From the NCBI RefSeq assembly GCF_030758615.1, contig NZ_CP132381.1, positions 2,542,001 to 2,606,000 on the forward strand: a stretch of 64,000 nucleotides of DNA. Direction: 5' to 3'. The notes under the pieces were generated by a model. The model saw nothing but the letters and a program-made list of their open reading frames with translations. It was not told where the DNA came from and made no database searches. A program made the translations under genes and the position numbers. Of this stretch, positions 39,838 to 48,131 are shown in pieces. Numbering within the stretch: the first letter of the stretch is position 1; every line of letters starts with the position of its first letter. The stretch comes from Gilliamella apis (GTDB lineage: Bacteria; Pseudomonadota; Gammaproteobacteria; Enterobacterales; Orbaceae).

Positions 39838-41019
39838 TTAACTATTCTTTTTAATAAATTCACTTAAATCAGCATAGAATATACGAGCACTTTCTTTATA
39901 ACCTTGTAATGTTTGATGTACTAAATCTGGACGAGCAAGGCCTCGCCTACGCCAATCTTTAATAGAATGAGGGCCGCCCATTGCCAGTTGCCAATCCCAA
40001 AATAGCGTTTTCTCTGACTTAGCAACTTGTTTTTGGATACTCATTACTTTAGCAAAAGACTTTGGAAAATTCTTTTCATTTAACATTGTATCTGGTGGCG
40101 TCATTAATAATATTACCGAATTTGGTGAGGATTTGCGAATTTGACGAATATTTTTCACCAAGTTTTTACGATAAGCATTCGCATCTAAAGTTTCATCAAA
40201 ACTTTCATTTGTACCATATTCAAGAATAATCAAATCACTTTTTGATGCCGATAATTCATTTAACCAGTTAGGGCCCCACTTCTGCCATATTGTCTGTTTG
40301 GCACCATTAGTTGCAATCGAAGAGACAACAACGCCAGATTGTTGGTAACGAGTTAACCATATACCACCTATTTCAATATCGTTAGTTGCTTTGATAGAAA
40401 AAGGTGCTTTAGTGATAAAAGATATTGTCTGCCAGACATTACTTTTGGATGAATAGCTAATATCTATTTTTTTATCATTAGCATCATAAATATTCAACAA
40501 ATTAGGACTATTTTTTAAAATTTTAACGGTTAATTGTACTCGCCAATTTTTGTTGCCTGCATTTTTAGGTATCAGCTGTATAGTCGCTACATCTTTGGTT
40601 GGCTTAGCAATAAATCCTCCCATCGGGAAATCTAAATTACTTAATGTACGGCTACTTAATACATTCCAGTTTTTTACTTTCCAACTTACCCCTGCATGGC
40701 TTTGACCTTTTATCGCAACCGGAGTGACCCAGCCAATCCCTGCATTACCATATTTTTGTTGCATCAAAGTTCGAAATTCACCAGTAAAAAAATCTGCTGC
40801 AGAGTGAGAATCGCCAAGTTGAGTGATATTCACTACTTGATTACTATTTGTATTTTTGGACAATGAGTTTAATCGTTGGATAAATTGTTTGCTATTGGGA
40901 TCGCCAAAGTCAACAATACCGGATAGTGCACTTGTTCTACTTTCAGCGACACTGCAACCAACAGAAACAGTGACAATCATTACAGTAAGAATATACTTTA
41001 AAAGTTTAATCACTATCAT
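39838..41019 (-). CDS. Probable O-acetylpeptidoglycan esterase (Ape1-like SGNH hydrolase)
   Basis: 393-residue exported protein with an N-terminal hydrophobic signal. A Cys at residue 22 follows Gly, but the site is not a strict lipobox. It has the SGNH hydrolase triad: S71 in QLGDSHSAADF (GDSH rather than GDSL), Asn in LEYGTNESFDE, and D365/H368 in RPDLVHQTLQGY. Neisseria meningitidis Ape1, as I recall it, also has a GDSH serine, a D-x-x-H near residue 366 and about 393 residues. A beta-rich insert (about 115-215) sits where Ape1 has its CBM35-like domain. Ape1 removes O-acetyl groups from MurNAc so lytic transglycosylases can act. It overlaps the patB-like gene by 14 bp. Confidence 0.75.
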   Translation of the reverse strand: MIVIKLLKYILTVMIVTVSVGCSVAESRTSALSGIVDFGDPNSKQFIQRLNSLSKNTNSNQVVNITQLGDSHSAADFFTGEFRTLMQQKYGNAGIGWVTPVAIKGQSHAGVSWKVKNWNVLSSRTLSNLDFPMGGFIAKPTKDVATIQLIPKNAGNKNWRVQLTVKILKNSPNLLNIYDANDKKIDISYSSKSNVWQTISFITKAPFSIKATNDIEIGGIWLTRYQQSGVVVSSIATNGAKQTIWQKWGPNWLNELSASKSDLIILEYGTNESFDETLDANAYRKNLVKNIRQIRKSSPNSVILLMTPPDTMLNEKNFPKSFAKVMSIQKQVAKSEKTLFWDWQLAMGGPHSIKDWRRRGLARPDLVHQTLQGYKESARIFYADLSEFIKKNS

Positions 41020-42277
41020 TGTCCTCTAATTGTTTAAAAATGATTTTTTCCATAATAGCCGTGGCTAAAATTTTCTGGCCGGTGGTGGTAAAATGGACGC
41101 CATCATCAACCCTTACTTTTATTTTTCCTTTATCGGATTCAACAAAACTTGTAAAATTCTCATAAGTACAACCTAATAACTGATTAGTAGTTAAAAAATG
41201 TTGTTGTACTTTTTCTATTTCAGATTGATACAACATATTTAAATACACCATGCCTTCATTGAGTTTCGGTTTACGCATACAAGGAGCTGCTAGCCAAAGG
41301 ACTTGTACATCATGCTCATAAGCACTATTTAAAATAGCAGCTATACGCAAACGGTATTCTTCTTCCCATATAGGTGATTTGAATTTAACGTATTTAGGGT
41401 ATCCTTTTAAGGGAAAATCCCACGGGTCATTAGGCCCCAGAAATACCACAAGTAATTTAATAGAAGGATCGGTAATTAAGTTATCACTAATTGTTTTTGG
41501 CCAATTAAAGGCTTTTGGGTAAGCAAGGCCCGTGCTTTGTTTACTAAGATCAATGCTTTCTATTTTATATTGTTTGAATAACATTTTTTTAACATATGGT
41601 GCAACGCCTTGCATTAATGAATCACCGGCAAAAAAGACCTTATCATTTTCAGTTAATACTATTGGTAATGGTTCATGAATTAATGGGATATCATGTTTTG
41701 GCACTTTAGGTGTTTCAATATCAGTTAATAAAGATGCTTGATTGTTTACTAGCTCATTTGGCTGATTTTTTGATTGAGTAACATCTTTATTATTAGGAAT
41801 GGATTGATTATGTATTTGTTGTTTAGTCGTATTGTTTATTTTAACAACATCTGGTTGTGAAATAATTAGAACATCTTTAACCAAATGAATATTAACATCT
41901 TTTAAGTTATCATTCTGTTCAACGGTTGTTGTTTGAGATCCTAATAAAATTTCATCTATAGGTTCGTCAGAATCTTCTTTTATGAAGTCTTGAGTAACAC
42001 TTTCTGAATTAAAAAGATCGGAATGATAAGTTTGTTGCCAATAGATTAAAATTGATCGTTGATAAATTGCAATTAATGCAATACCGGTAATAAATAATAG
42101 GAAAAAAATTTTTTTTGCAGAAAGCGTATCTTGCTTATCTAGTAAACAATCTGATTTTTTAAAATTGTTTTTAGTTCTCTTATTATTAAAAGTATTATTT
42201 TTCAACAATTTATTTTGTGGCCTAACTTTTCTAGACCTATTTCTTCTATTTTTCGAAAATGTTTTTTTGTATGTCAT
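41006..42277 (-). CDS. Probable peptidoglycan O-acetyltransferase, SGNH subunit (PatB/PacB-like, DUF459)
   Basis: 423 residues. A very basic cytoplasmic N-terminus (KKTFSKNRRNRSRKVRP) precedes one transmembrane helix at about 56-73 and a long Asn/Asp/Gln-rich periplasmic linker (about 85-200). A DUF459-type SGNH domain follows: S220 in FFAGDSLMQGVAPYVKK, Asn in VVFLGPNDPWD, and D391 or D392 with H395 in RVDDGVHFTTTGQ. PatB-type enzymes take acetyl delivered across the membrane by the MBOAT partner and place it on MurNAc O-6. It lies 18 bp after the MBOAT gene and overlaps the ape1-like gene. An alternative is O-acetylation of another periplasmic glycan. Confidence 0.7.
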   Translation of the reverse strand: MTYKKTFSKNRRNRSRKVRPQNKLLKNNTFNNKRTKNNFKKSDCLLDKQDTLSAKKIFFLLFITGIALIAIYQRSILIYWQQTYHSDLFNSESVTQDFIKEDSDEPIDEILLGSQTTTVEQNDNLKDVNIHLVKDVLIISQPDVVKINNTTKQQIHNQSIPNNKDVTQSKNQPNELVNNQASLLTDIETPKVPKHDIPLIHEPLPIVLTENDKVFFAGDSLMQGVAPYVKKMLFKQYKIESIDLSKQSTGLAYPKAFNWPKTISDNLITDPSIKLLVVFLGPNDPWDFPLKGYPKYVKFKSPIWEEEYRLRIAAILNSAYEHDVQVLWLAAPCMRKPKLNEGMVYLNMLYQSEIEKVQQHFLTTNQLLGCTYENFTSFVESDKGKIKVRVDDGVHFTTTGQKILATAIMEKIIFKQLEDNDSD

Positions 42278-42295
42278 TTTAATTTTTCATCATAA

Positions 42296-43696
42296 TCAAA
42301 AATTAGCATAAATAAAATTTGGTACACCAGAAGGTGCTAAATAGATTGTTAGCCATAATATAAGGATAAAAAAAACTGGCAGGTAAACACTATTTATTTT
42401 ACTAAACTGTACCGCACTCCAAGTAGGAATATTTTTACATATTGGATATATAAAAAATACGATACCTATACTTATAAATGCCCCGATATAATGTGAATCT
42501 ACGGTAAAATTGTGGCATAAAGCATATAGGTAATCTAATGCATCAGTGAAGCTCTCACAACAGAAAAATAGCCAGGTAAAACAGATATAGTGCCAAGATA
42601 ATAATCGAGCAACAGTTGGCGAACGTTGCGTTATCCATCCTCTACCTATAAAACGATCTAAAATATTAAGAAAGACAATGCCTATACCGTGACAGGCCCC
42701 CCAAATAATAAAATTAATCCCAGCTCCATGCCATAATCCAGACAGCAACATCGCTAACATCACATTAACTTGAGTGCGAACAAAACCACAACGACTGCCA
42801 CCGAGAGGAATATATATATAATCTCTAATCCAATGAGATAAGCTAATATGCCAGCGATCCCAAAACTCACGTAAATTAAAGGCTAAATAAGGAAAATTGA
42901 AGTTAATCGGCAACCGAAAACCTAATAAAAGTGCAATCCCTGTCACTAAATCAGTATAACCAGAAAAGTTAAGATAAATTTGCATAGCATAAGCATATAA
43001 GCCAACTAATAAATCAATAACACTATATTCTAAAGGGTTTGAAAAAATTGGCGTTACCCAATTTTCACTAATTAATCCGCCCAGACAATAAACTTTTATG
43101 ACGGCTAAAATAATTAATGTAAAAGCGCGAAAGGGCTCTAATATATCTCTAGGTTGATTTACCGCTATTTGAGGTAGAAACGTTTTTGCTCGATTGATTG
43201 GACCGGCAATTAAACTGGGGAAAAAAGCTAAAAACAAAGCAAAATCCCAAAATCTCGCTACCGGTAATTCTCTCTTTTTAATAGATACTAAATAACTTAC
43301 AGAATGGAAAGTATAAAATGAAATGCCTATTGGAATAAGAACAGTAACAACAGGTATCAAAATTGATAAGTTTAAATAATTACATAATGACTGTAACTCA
43401 TATCGAAAAAAATCAAAATATTTAAATAATGCTAAATTGATGATTGCCGCAACCAATCCTAATATCAACCATCGCTTAGCATGATGTTTGGAACCAGCAA
43501 TCATCACAGAAACAAAATATATCGCGCAGGTATAAATAAAAAGGATAACAGCAAACTGAAAACTATAACTAGCAACAATAAGATAACTTGAAATCAAAAG
43601 TAATATATTCTGAAATTTTGGTAATAATCTAAAAGCCCAATATATCGCAAAGAAACCCACAAAAATTAGACCAAATTCAATCGATAAATAACTCAC
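42296..43696 (-). CDS. MBOAT-family membrane O-acyltransferase (PatA/PacA or AlgI-like)
   Basis: About 466 residues with 10-12 hydrophobic segments. The GTG start (VSYLSIEFGLIFVGFF) has AAAGGA five bases upstream; a TTG twelve codons earlier lacks a good site. MBOAT signatures are FNFPYLAFNLREFWDRWHIS, LSHWIRDYIYIPLGGSR and the catalytic-histidine block LSGLWHGAGINFIIWGACHG. These proteins move acetyl groups from the cytoplasm to a periplasmic acceptor. With a PatB-like and an Ape1-like gene directly downstream, a PatA role in peptidoglycan O-acetylation is the best call; no alginate or other polysaccharide genes are nearby. Confidence 0.75.
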   Translation of the reverse strand: MSYLSIEFGLIFVGFFAIYWAFRLLPKFQNILLLISSYLIVASYSFQFAVILFIYTCAIYFVSVMIAGSKHHAKRWLILGLVAAIINLALFKYFDFFRYELQSLCNYLNLSILIPVVTVLIPIGISFYTFHSVSYLVSIKKRELPVARFWDFALFLAFFPSLIAGPINRAKTFLPQIAVNQPRDILEPFRAFTLIILAVIKVYCLGGLISENWVTPIFSNPLEYSVIDLLVGLYAYAMQIYLNFSGYTDLVTGIALLLGFRLPINFNFPYLAFNLREFWDRWHISLSHWIRDYIYIPLGGSRCGFVRTQVNVMLAMLLSGLWHGAGINFIIWGACHGIGIVFLNILDRFIGRGWITQRSPTVARLLSWHYICFTWLFFCCESFTDALDYLYALCHNFTVDSHYIGAFISIGIVFFIYPICKNIPTWSAVQFSKINSVYLPVFFILILWLTIYLAPSGVPNFIYANF

Positions 43697-43758
43697 TGCA
43701 ATCCTTTCATCTGTAAATATACCGTTGACCAAAACTTTATTTCTATATTATTACTCTC

Positions 43759-44757
43759 TTAATTCTGCTGCTGATAGCCAATTAGTTGTGATTGAGCTAA
43801 AGCATTATAGATAATCAATTCTTTATTTAATCCAGTGACCGATAACAATAAATTCCTCGCTTGTAACCAAATTTGATACAACGAAGCTATTTCATCATTA
43901 TTCTTTGTCGCAAGTAGCCTGACTAAAGGCACTTGATCGCGATTAACTATGTATCGACCTACTTTTTGTTTGGCTTTTAAGGCATCGCTTAACAATGCAC
44001 AAAACCAAGTAATGTGCTCAAAAAAACCTTCATGATTAAAAGTTTTTGCTAATTGCCAAAAATTATTTTGCGGTAAGATTTCTAATAAATTTTCACAAAA
44101 TGATTTTCTCTGCTGCCATTTTTCAGGTTGAAGTAATATTGCTGCATTTAGTGGCGCATTTTCGCTCAATAATAATGCAGTGGCAAGCTCATTATCGCTG
44201 TATAGGTGATTGTGTTGTTTTTTTAACCAATCAATGGATTGTTCTAATTTTGGAATAGGTAAAAAATAACTAAAACAACGACTGTGAATTGTGGGTAAAA
44301 ATTGGCTATTATGCTCATCACTCAAAATAAAATAGGTATTTTCTGGCGGCTCTTCTAATGTTTTTAGCAATGCATTAGCTGCAGCTTCCGTCATTGAAGC
44401 CGCATGTTTGATCCAAATTATTTTATTGCCACCTTGCTGTGATTTTTCATAAACTTTAGTCGAAATACTACGTATTTGATCAATACCAATTGATTGTTTA
44501 CCTTGCTCATGTGTAATTACGTAATAATCAGGATGATGCTGAGATAAAAACAACTGGCAATTATGACAATTACCACAAGGCTCTAATTGTTGTGAAGATT
44601 GACAAATTAATCGATTAACCAGTAGATTTATCAATTCTTCTTCACCACTTCCCTGAATATAATTAATTAACATGGCATGATGTGCCCGATTATTAACAAT
44701 CGTATCAGCAAGTTGCTGAAAAGGTAATGCAAGCCAAGGATATTTATTAAAAATCAT
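43759..44757 (-). CDS. holB: DNA polymerase III delta-prime subunit HolB
   Basis: Clamp-loader subunit that helps open the beta clamp. About 332 residues from the ATG giving MIFNKYPWLALPFQQLADTI, which aligns with the E. coli start and lies 11 bp after the tmk stop. An ATG nine codons upstream would overlap tmk by 16 bp. Zinc-binding cysteines are in CGNCHNCQL; SRC motif residues appear in ANALLKTLEEPPENTYFIL and PTIHSRC. As in other delta-prime proteins, the Walker A is degenerate (INYIQGSGEEEL). It follows tmk as in E. coli. Confidence 0.95.
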   Translation of the reverse strand: MIFNKYPWLALPFQQLADTIVNNRAHHAMLINYIQGSGEEELINLLVNRLICQSSQQLEPCGNCHNCQLFLSQHHPDYYVITHEQGKQSIGIDQIRSISTKVYEKSQQGGNKIIWIKHAASMTEAAANALLKTLEEPPENTYFILSDEHNSQFLPTIHSRCFSYFLPIPKLEQSIDWLKKQHNHLYSDNELATALLLSENAPLNAAILLQPEKWQQRKSFCENLLEILPQNNFWQLAKTFNHEGFFEHITWFCALLSDALKAKQKVGRYIVNRDQVPLVRLLATKNNDEIASLYQIWLQARNLLLSVTGLNKELIIYNALAQSQLIGYQQQN

Positions 44758-44768
44758 AAAACCAAAAC

Positions 44769-45395
44769 CTAATTTATTAGCCATGAATTCAAAATAGTTT
44801 CAATTTGAGCTGTCACTTCTTCTATAGATTGATTGGCATCGATGGTCACAATAGTATTATCACGCTCAGCTAGTTGTAAATAACGCTGACGAATACGCTC
44901 AAAGAATGGTAATGATTGTTGTTCAATGCGATCAAGCTGCCCGCGGGATCTGGCCCGCATTAAACCGAGTTCTGGCGCAACATCTAAGTACAATGTTAAA
45001 TCAGGTTTAAATTTACCCAAAACCTGAGCTTGTAATGTTTCAATAAAAACCTTATCGATCTGTCGCCCACCACCTTGATAAGCTTGAGTTGATAAATCAT
45101 GTCGATCACCAATAACCCATTTCCCCATTTTTAATGCCGGTTTAATTACATTATCAACCAATTGTATACGAGCAGCATAAAGCATTAGCAATTCCGCTTT
45201 ATCGGTTAGCGGTTCATTATCTAAACCATTTTTAATAATATTTCGTAATGCTTCTGCAATTGGAGTACCGCCAGGTTCGCGAGTAAATTGTAAATCAGCA
45301 ATATGATGTTGTTTTAAAATACGTGCAACAGTATTGATGGCGGTTGTTTTGCCTGCACCTTCTAAACCTTCGATGACAATAAATTTACCTGTCAT
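44769..45395 (-). CDS. tmk: Thymidylate kinase Tmk
   Basis: Phosphorylates dTMP to dTDP. 208 residues. P-loop [15 protein letters not shown], then the DR-type motif in [19 protein letters not shown], and a lid with [12 protein letters not shown]; the enteric type carries basic residues in the lid as here. [20 protein letters not shown] is a family signature. It precedes holB. mltG (yceG), normally upstream in E. coli, is not present; the upstream gene is divergent and unrelated. Confidence 0.97.
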   Translation of the reverse strand: MTGKFIVIEGLEGAGKTTAINTVARILKQHHIADLQFTREPGGTPIAEALRNIIKNGLDNEPLTDKAELLMLYAARIQLVDNVIKPALKMGKWVIGDRHDLSTQAYQGGGRQIDKVFIETLQAQVLGKFKPDLTLYLDVAPELGLMRARSRGQLDRIEQQSLPFFERIRQRYLQLAERDNTIVTIDANQSIEEVTAQIETILNSWLIN

Positions 45396-45544
45396 ACAAA
45401 ATTCCTAAATGATTAATAATGAATTGATGATTAATGTTGAGTATTGTACGCTATTTTTAATAATTATTTTAGTTTAGCTAAAAATTAGCTATTAATGATA
45501 TAGTAAAAATAAACTTTATTAAGAAGAGATGATAGAGATCTTAT

Positions 45545-46129
45545 ATGCCACAAAACTTTAAAAATTATAATCAAGATCTATTAAAAAAAGTTGTATTAAA
45601 GAAAAATATAACAGCAATAGTACAGCTTTCAGTGGCACTCTTGTTTATTCTTAATATTCTTTTTGCTTTGCGAGTACACCAAAGAACTATTATCTTCCCT
45701 AAAATTGAATTTTCATTTTTTTCTGTAGCCATCATGCTTAGTTTTCTTCTCGCTTTTTCTAGAAAAAAAATGTTGAAAAAACCATTTTTAGAACGAATTA
45801 AACAGTACCTTGCACGTGCTTTTATGATTTTTTCTTTTAATCTCCTAATTTTTTTAGGTATACCAATAGATATTATTTATTTCTATCCTACTGAATCTAA
45901 AATTTATACCACTGAATATAAAATTACCGCACCAGGGCCAAGTAGAGGTAAACATGGGCATTGTAAAAATGGTTTAAAGATTCTTGATAAAGATAACAAT
46001 TATTTCTTTTTTCTATGTATAAATTTAAATGACAAAATCAAATATGGTACTAAAGCTCAAGTAAGAGTTAAAGAAACACCAATAGGCTCATACTTAATTG
46101 ATTATAAGTTATTTGTTACTAGCAAATAA
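45545..46129 (+). CDS. Hypothetical membrane protein
   Basis: 194 residues; I do not recognise it. There are three strongly hydrophobic segments at about residues 22-42, 53-71 and 90-114, then a hydrophilic C-terminal domain of about 80 residues (KIYTTEYKITAPGPSRGKHG through to IDYKLFVTSK). That part contains a His/Cys/Lys-rich GKHGHCKNG and looks beta-rich. The N-terminus is basic, which suggests the C-terminal part lies outside if there are three helices. AAGAAGAGA at about 45521 is purine-rich but far from the start. It stands alone between divergent tmk and frdC. Real by codon pattern and clear start and stop. Confidence 0.6.
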   Translation: MPQNFKNYNQDLLKKVVLKKNITAIVQLSVALLFILNILFALRVHQRTIIFPKIEFSFFSVAIMLSFLLAFSRKKMLKKPFLERIKQYLARAFMIFSFNLLIFLGIPIDIIYFYPTESKIYTTEYKITAPGPSRGKHGHCKNGLKILDKDNNYFFFLCINLNDKIKYGTKAQVRVKETPIGSYLIDYKLFVTSK

Positions 46130-46326
46130 TTTACTAATTAATCACATTTGCAATATCATGTAAACCATTTCAACGCACTTTCTGCCTAGTGTTATTACCT
46201 TAAAAACCGATATTATGCAGGACTTTAATTTGACGATTTGAATCACTTAATGTTTATAATACAACATTAAACATTCAGCCCTAGAAACGTTAATTACATA
46301 ATAATGTTACTCACATTGAGAAAGTT

Positions 46327-46764
46327 ATGATTAAAAAGAATAATGATAATTATCCAGCAAATAAAGATTTAAATAATAACAATACTGGTACACAGTCCGA
46401 GATCACATCGTTACAGACAAAACAGCCGTTGTTTCTGTCAATCATTGATAAATTAACGCCTTTTTCCATGATTTGGGTTAGTTTGGTGTTGATGTATGGT
46501 GTTATCTGTATGTATACAAATAAAATGGGACAAGATGAGTTTTATCGTTTTATTTTTTTCTTACAAAGCCCAGTTGTTGTAGTGCTAAACTGTATTGCAT
46601 TACTACTCGCTTTATTTCATTCAATAAACTGGTTTAGGTTAATGCCAAAGATTATTTTTAAGCAAAATATTCATAAAAAGAAACAAGGATATTTACTTAT
46701 TATTGGCTTATGGGGTGTAACAATTTTACTTTCATATTGCTTAGTATTATTGATAATTAAATAA
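46327..46764 (+). CDS. frdC: Fumarate reductase membrane-anchor subunit C (FrdC-like)
   Basis: 145 residues with three membrane helices (about 46-64, 78-98, 122-143). Helix II matches FrdC: FFLQSPVVVVLNCIALLLAL followed by FHSINWFRLMPK, where H98 corresponds to the quinone-site His82 of E. coli FrdC. By hand alignment the other quinone-site residue, Glu29 in E. coli, falls at Lys42. The hydrophilic N-terminus is about 15 residues longer than usual (145 against 131). frdD follows 14 bp later. frdA (flavoprotein) and frdB (iron-sulfur), which normally precede frdC, are absent here; upstream is 197 bp of non-coding DNA. Confidence 0.8.
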   Translation: MIKKNNDNYPANKDLNNNNTGTQSEITSLQTKQPLFLSIIDKLTPFSMIWVSLVLMYGVICMYTNKMGQDEFYRFIFFLQSPVVVVLNCIALLLALFHSINWFRLMPKIIFKQNIHKKKQGYLLIIGLWGVTILLSYCLVLLIIK

Positions 46765-46778
46765 GTGGTATTTGATCA

Positions 46779-47132
46779 ATGAAAAATCAAGAAACTCAAC
46801 CAATACAGTCTGACTCAAAAGTGGCAAAAGGATTATTTTCTTTAGGTGGGCTTTGGGCAGCTATTTTCGCACCAGTGGTATTAATCATTGTTGCGTTTAT
46901 CATTCCTTTTGGTGACGCAATAACGCGTTCATATATTTTAAAGTTAGCCAATACTGAATTAGGTAAATTATTTTTGTGCTTAATGATTTCGCTACCAATT
47001 TGGTGTGGATTGCAACAGATTCTAACTTTGTTACATCAATTTAATATCTATCCAAAGCGAGAAAAGCTACTTACGTATGGTTTAGCGTTAGCATGGACAG
47101 CTCATGCGATTTATATTTTATTTGTAAGATAA
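46779..47132 (+). CDS. frdD: Fumarate reductase membrane-anchor subunit D (FrdD-like)
   Basis: 117 residues (E. coli 119) with three membrane helices. Conserved landmarks are GLFSLGGLWAAIFAPVVLII near the N-terminus and LFLCLMISLPIWCGLQQI in helix II, both close to E. coli FrdD. With FrdC it forms the menaquinol-oxidising anchor of QFR in anaerobic fumarate respiration. It is the last gene of the pair, and a strong hairpin follows. The catalytic subunits must be elsewhere for the pair to work. Confidence 0.82.
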   Translation: MKNQETQPIQSDSKVAKGLFSLGGLWAAIFAPVVLIIVAFIIPFGDAITRSYILKLANTELGKLFLCLMISLPIWCGLQQILTLLHQFNIYPKREKLLTYGLALAWTAHAIYILFVR

Positions 47133-47154
47133 AACTAGAGTGATGTTTATTCAT

Positions 47155-47186
47155 TGGCGTTATCGAGTTCACTAGTGATAACGCCA
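47155..47186. terminator. Hairpin between frdD and the convergent gene
   Basis: A perfect 10-bp stem (47155-47164 with 47177-47186), core GGCGTTATC, 12-base loop, lies between convergent genes. The T-rich tail on the + strand is modest. Confidence 0.75.
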
Positions 47187-47197
47187 TGTTTAATTGA

Positions 47198-48058
47198 TTA
47201 ATAATACGTAATCTGCCGAACTATATTAGTTTGTTTGGTTTTTCTATTTTGTTTTGATTGTGTTGCACTCAGCCAATCATTTTTCTCATTAAAAGTTAAA
47301 AATTCAGTCATGTAATGAGTGGTATTTTTTCCAACTATTGAATAAGTCGATTGGATTGCATTTAATCGATTTTTATCATCATATTGGTAAGAAAAATCGC
47401 TTTCATTTTTAGTTTTATTACTATATTGCGCCGAGACCTTTGCTAGATGGCGATTTTGATAACCAAATGCATAAATCGAAGCACCTTTTTGCTCTGTTCC
47501 TACTACTTGACCATTAGCATCCAACTCTTTTAGCTGCCATTGCACATTTTTATTAATTAAACAATTGTTATTATCAAATTGATAACTATCATTCTCAATA
47601 AAGGTAAAATCGGGCGCTTGTTTTATCTGTTCAGAAGCAATAACTCTACCTTGTGTATCGATTTTGAACTGAGTGGTGCTCCTTGTTTCATCCTCAATAT
47701 CTTCAATCACATTTTGCCAGCCAGATTCGTTTTTTTGTAGATGTTCAGAATAGAGTTTTTCATTATCACCGGAATAAAGATCGTAATGACTTTCTGTAAT
47801 CAAACCATTTGGATCATAATTTAAACTATGTTTGACAATTGAACGTATCGTACCAGTATCTGATGTAATGGTTGAAGTTCTCACTTCTTGCTTAATCCCT
47901 TTAGCTGTTGAATCAATAAAGTCTAATATTTTAAAAATATAGTTATTTGCCTCAACTTTATTTTGTTCGGGATTATCTGAACATGTCAATGCCATTGCAT
48001 TTATTGAGATAAATGATAAACATGAAGCGGTTAAAAAACGGAATATATTTTTTTGCAT
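47198..48058 (-). CDS. Hypothetical exported protein (YnfC/UPF0257-like, tentative)
   Basis: 286 residues with a signal peptide ending AMA-LTCSDN. The mature protein is beta-rich with repeated Y-x-x-N/D turns (HSLNYDPNGLITESHYDLY, FSYQYDDKNRLNAIQSTY, LTFNEKNDWL), resembling YD-repeat-like strands. It ends in RQITYY, recalling the NTIDYY end of E. coli YnfC as I remember it. It has two cysteines in the mature part, C26 and one near the middle, which could pair. The function is unknown. It lies between frdD and yejF, convergent with the former. Confidence 0.6.
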   Translation of the reverse strand: MQKNIFRFLTASCLSFISINAMALTCSDNPEQNKVEANNYIFKILDFIDSTAKGIKQEVRTSTITSDTGTIRSIVKHSLNYDPNGLITESHYDLYSGDNEKLYSEHLQKNESGWQNVIEDIEDETRSTTQFKIDTQGRVIASEQIKQAPDFTFIENDSYQFDNNNCLINKNVQWQLKELDANGQVVGTEQKGASIYAFGYQNRHLAKVSAQYSNKTKNESDFSYQYDDKNRLNAIQSTYSIVGKNTTHYMTEFLTFNEKNDWLSATQSKQNRKTKQTNIVRQITYY

Positions 48059-48099
48059 AATGAACCTGTTAACTCGTTTACTAAACTAAATATTTAATA

Positions 48100-48119
48100 G
48101 TGGCTTATAGCTAAGCCAC
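48100..48119 (-). terminator. Terminator after yejF
   Basis: A perfect 8-bp stem (48100-48107 with 48112-48119), sequence GTGGCTTA, 4-base loop, 12 bp after the yejF stop with an AU-rich tail on the minus-strand transcript. Confidence 0.7.
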
Positions 48120-48131
48120 AAAGTTGTACAT

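Noticed and set aside
46130..46326. Degraded remnant of frdB upstream of frdC
   Set aside because: None of the cysteine clusters of FrdB is visible in any frame of this 197-bp gap; it reads as plain non-coding DNA.
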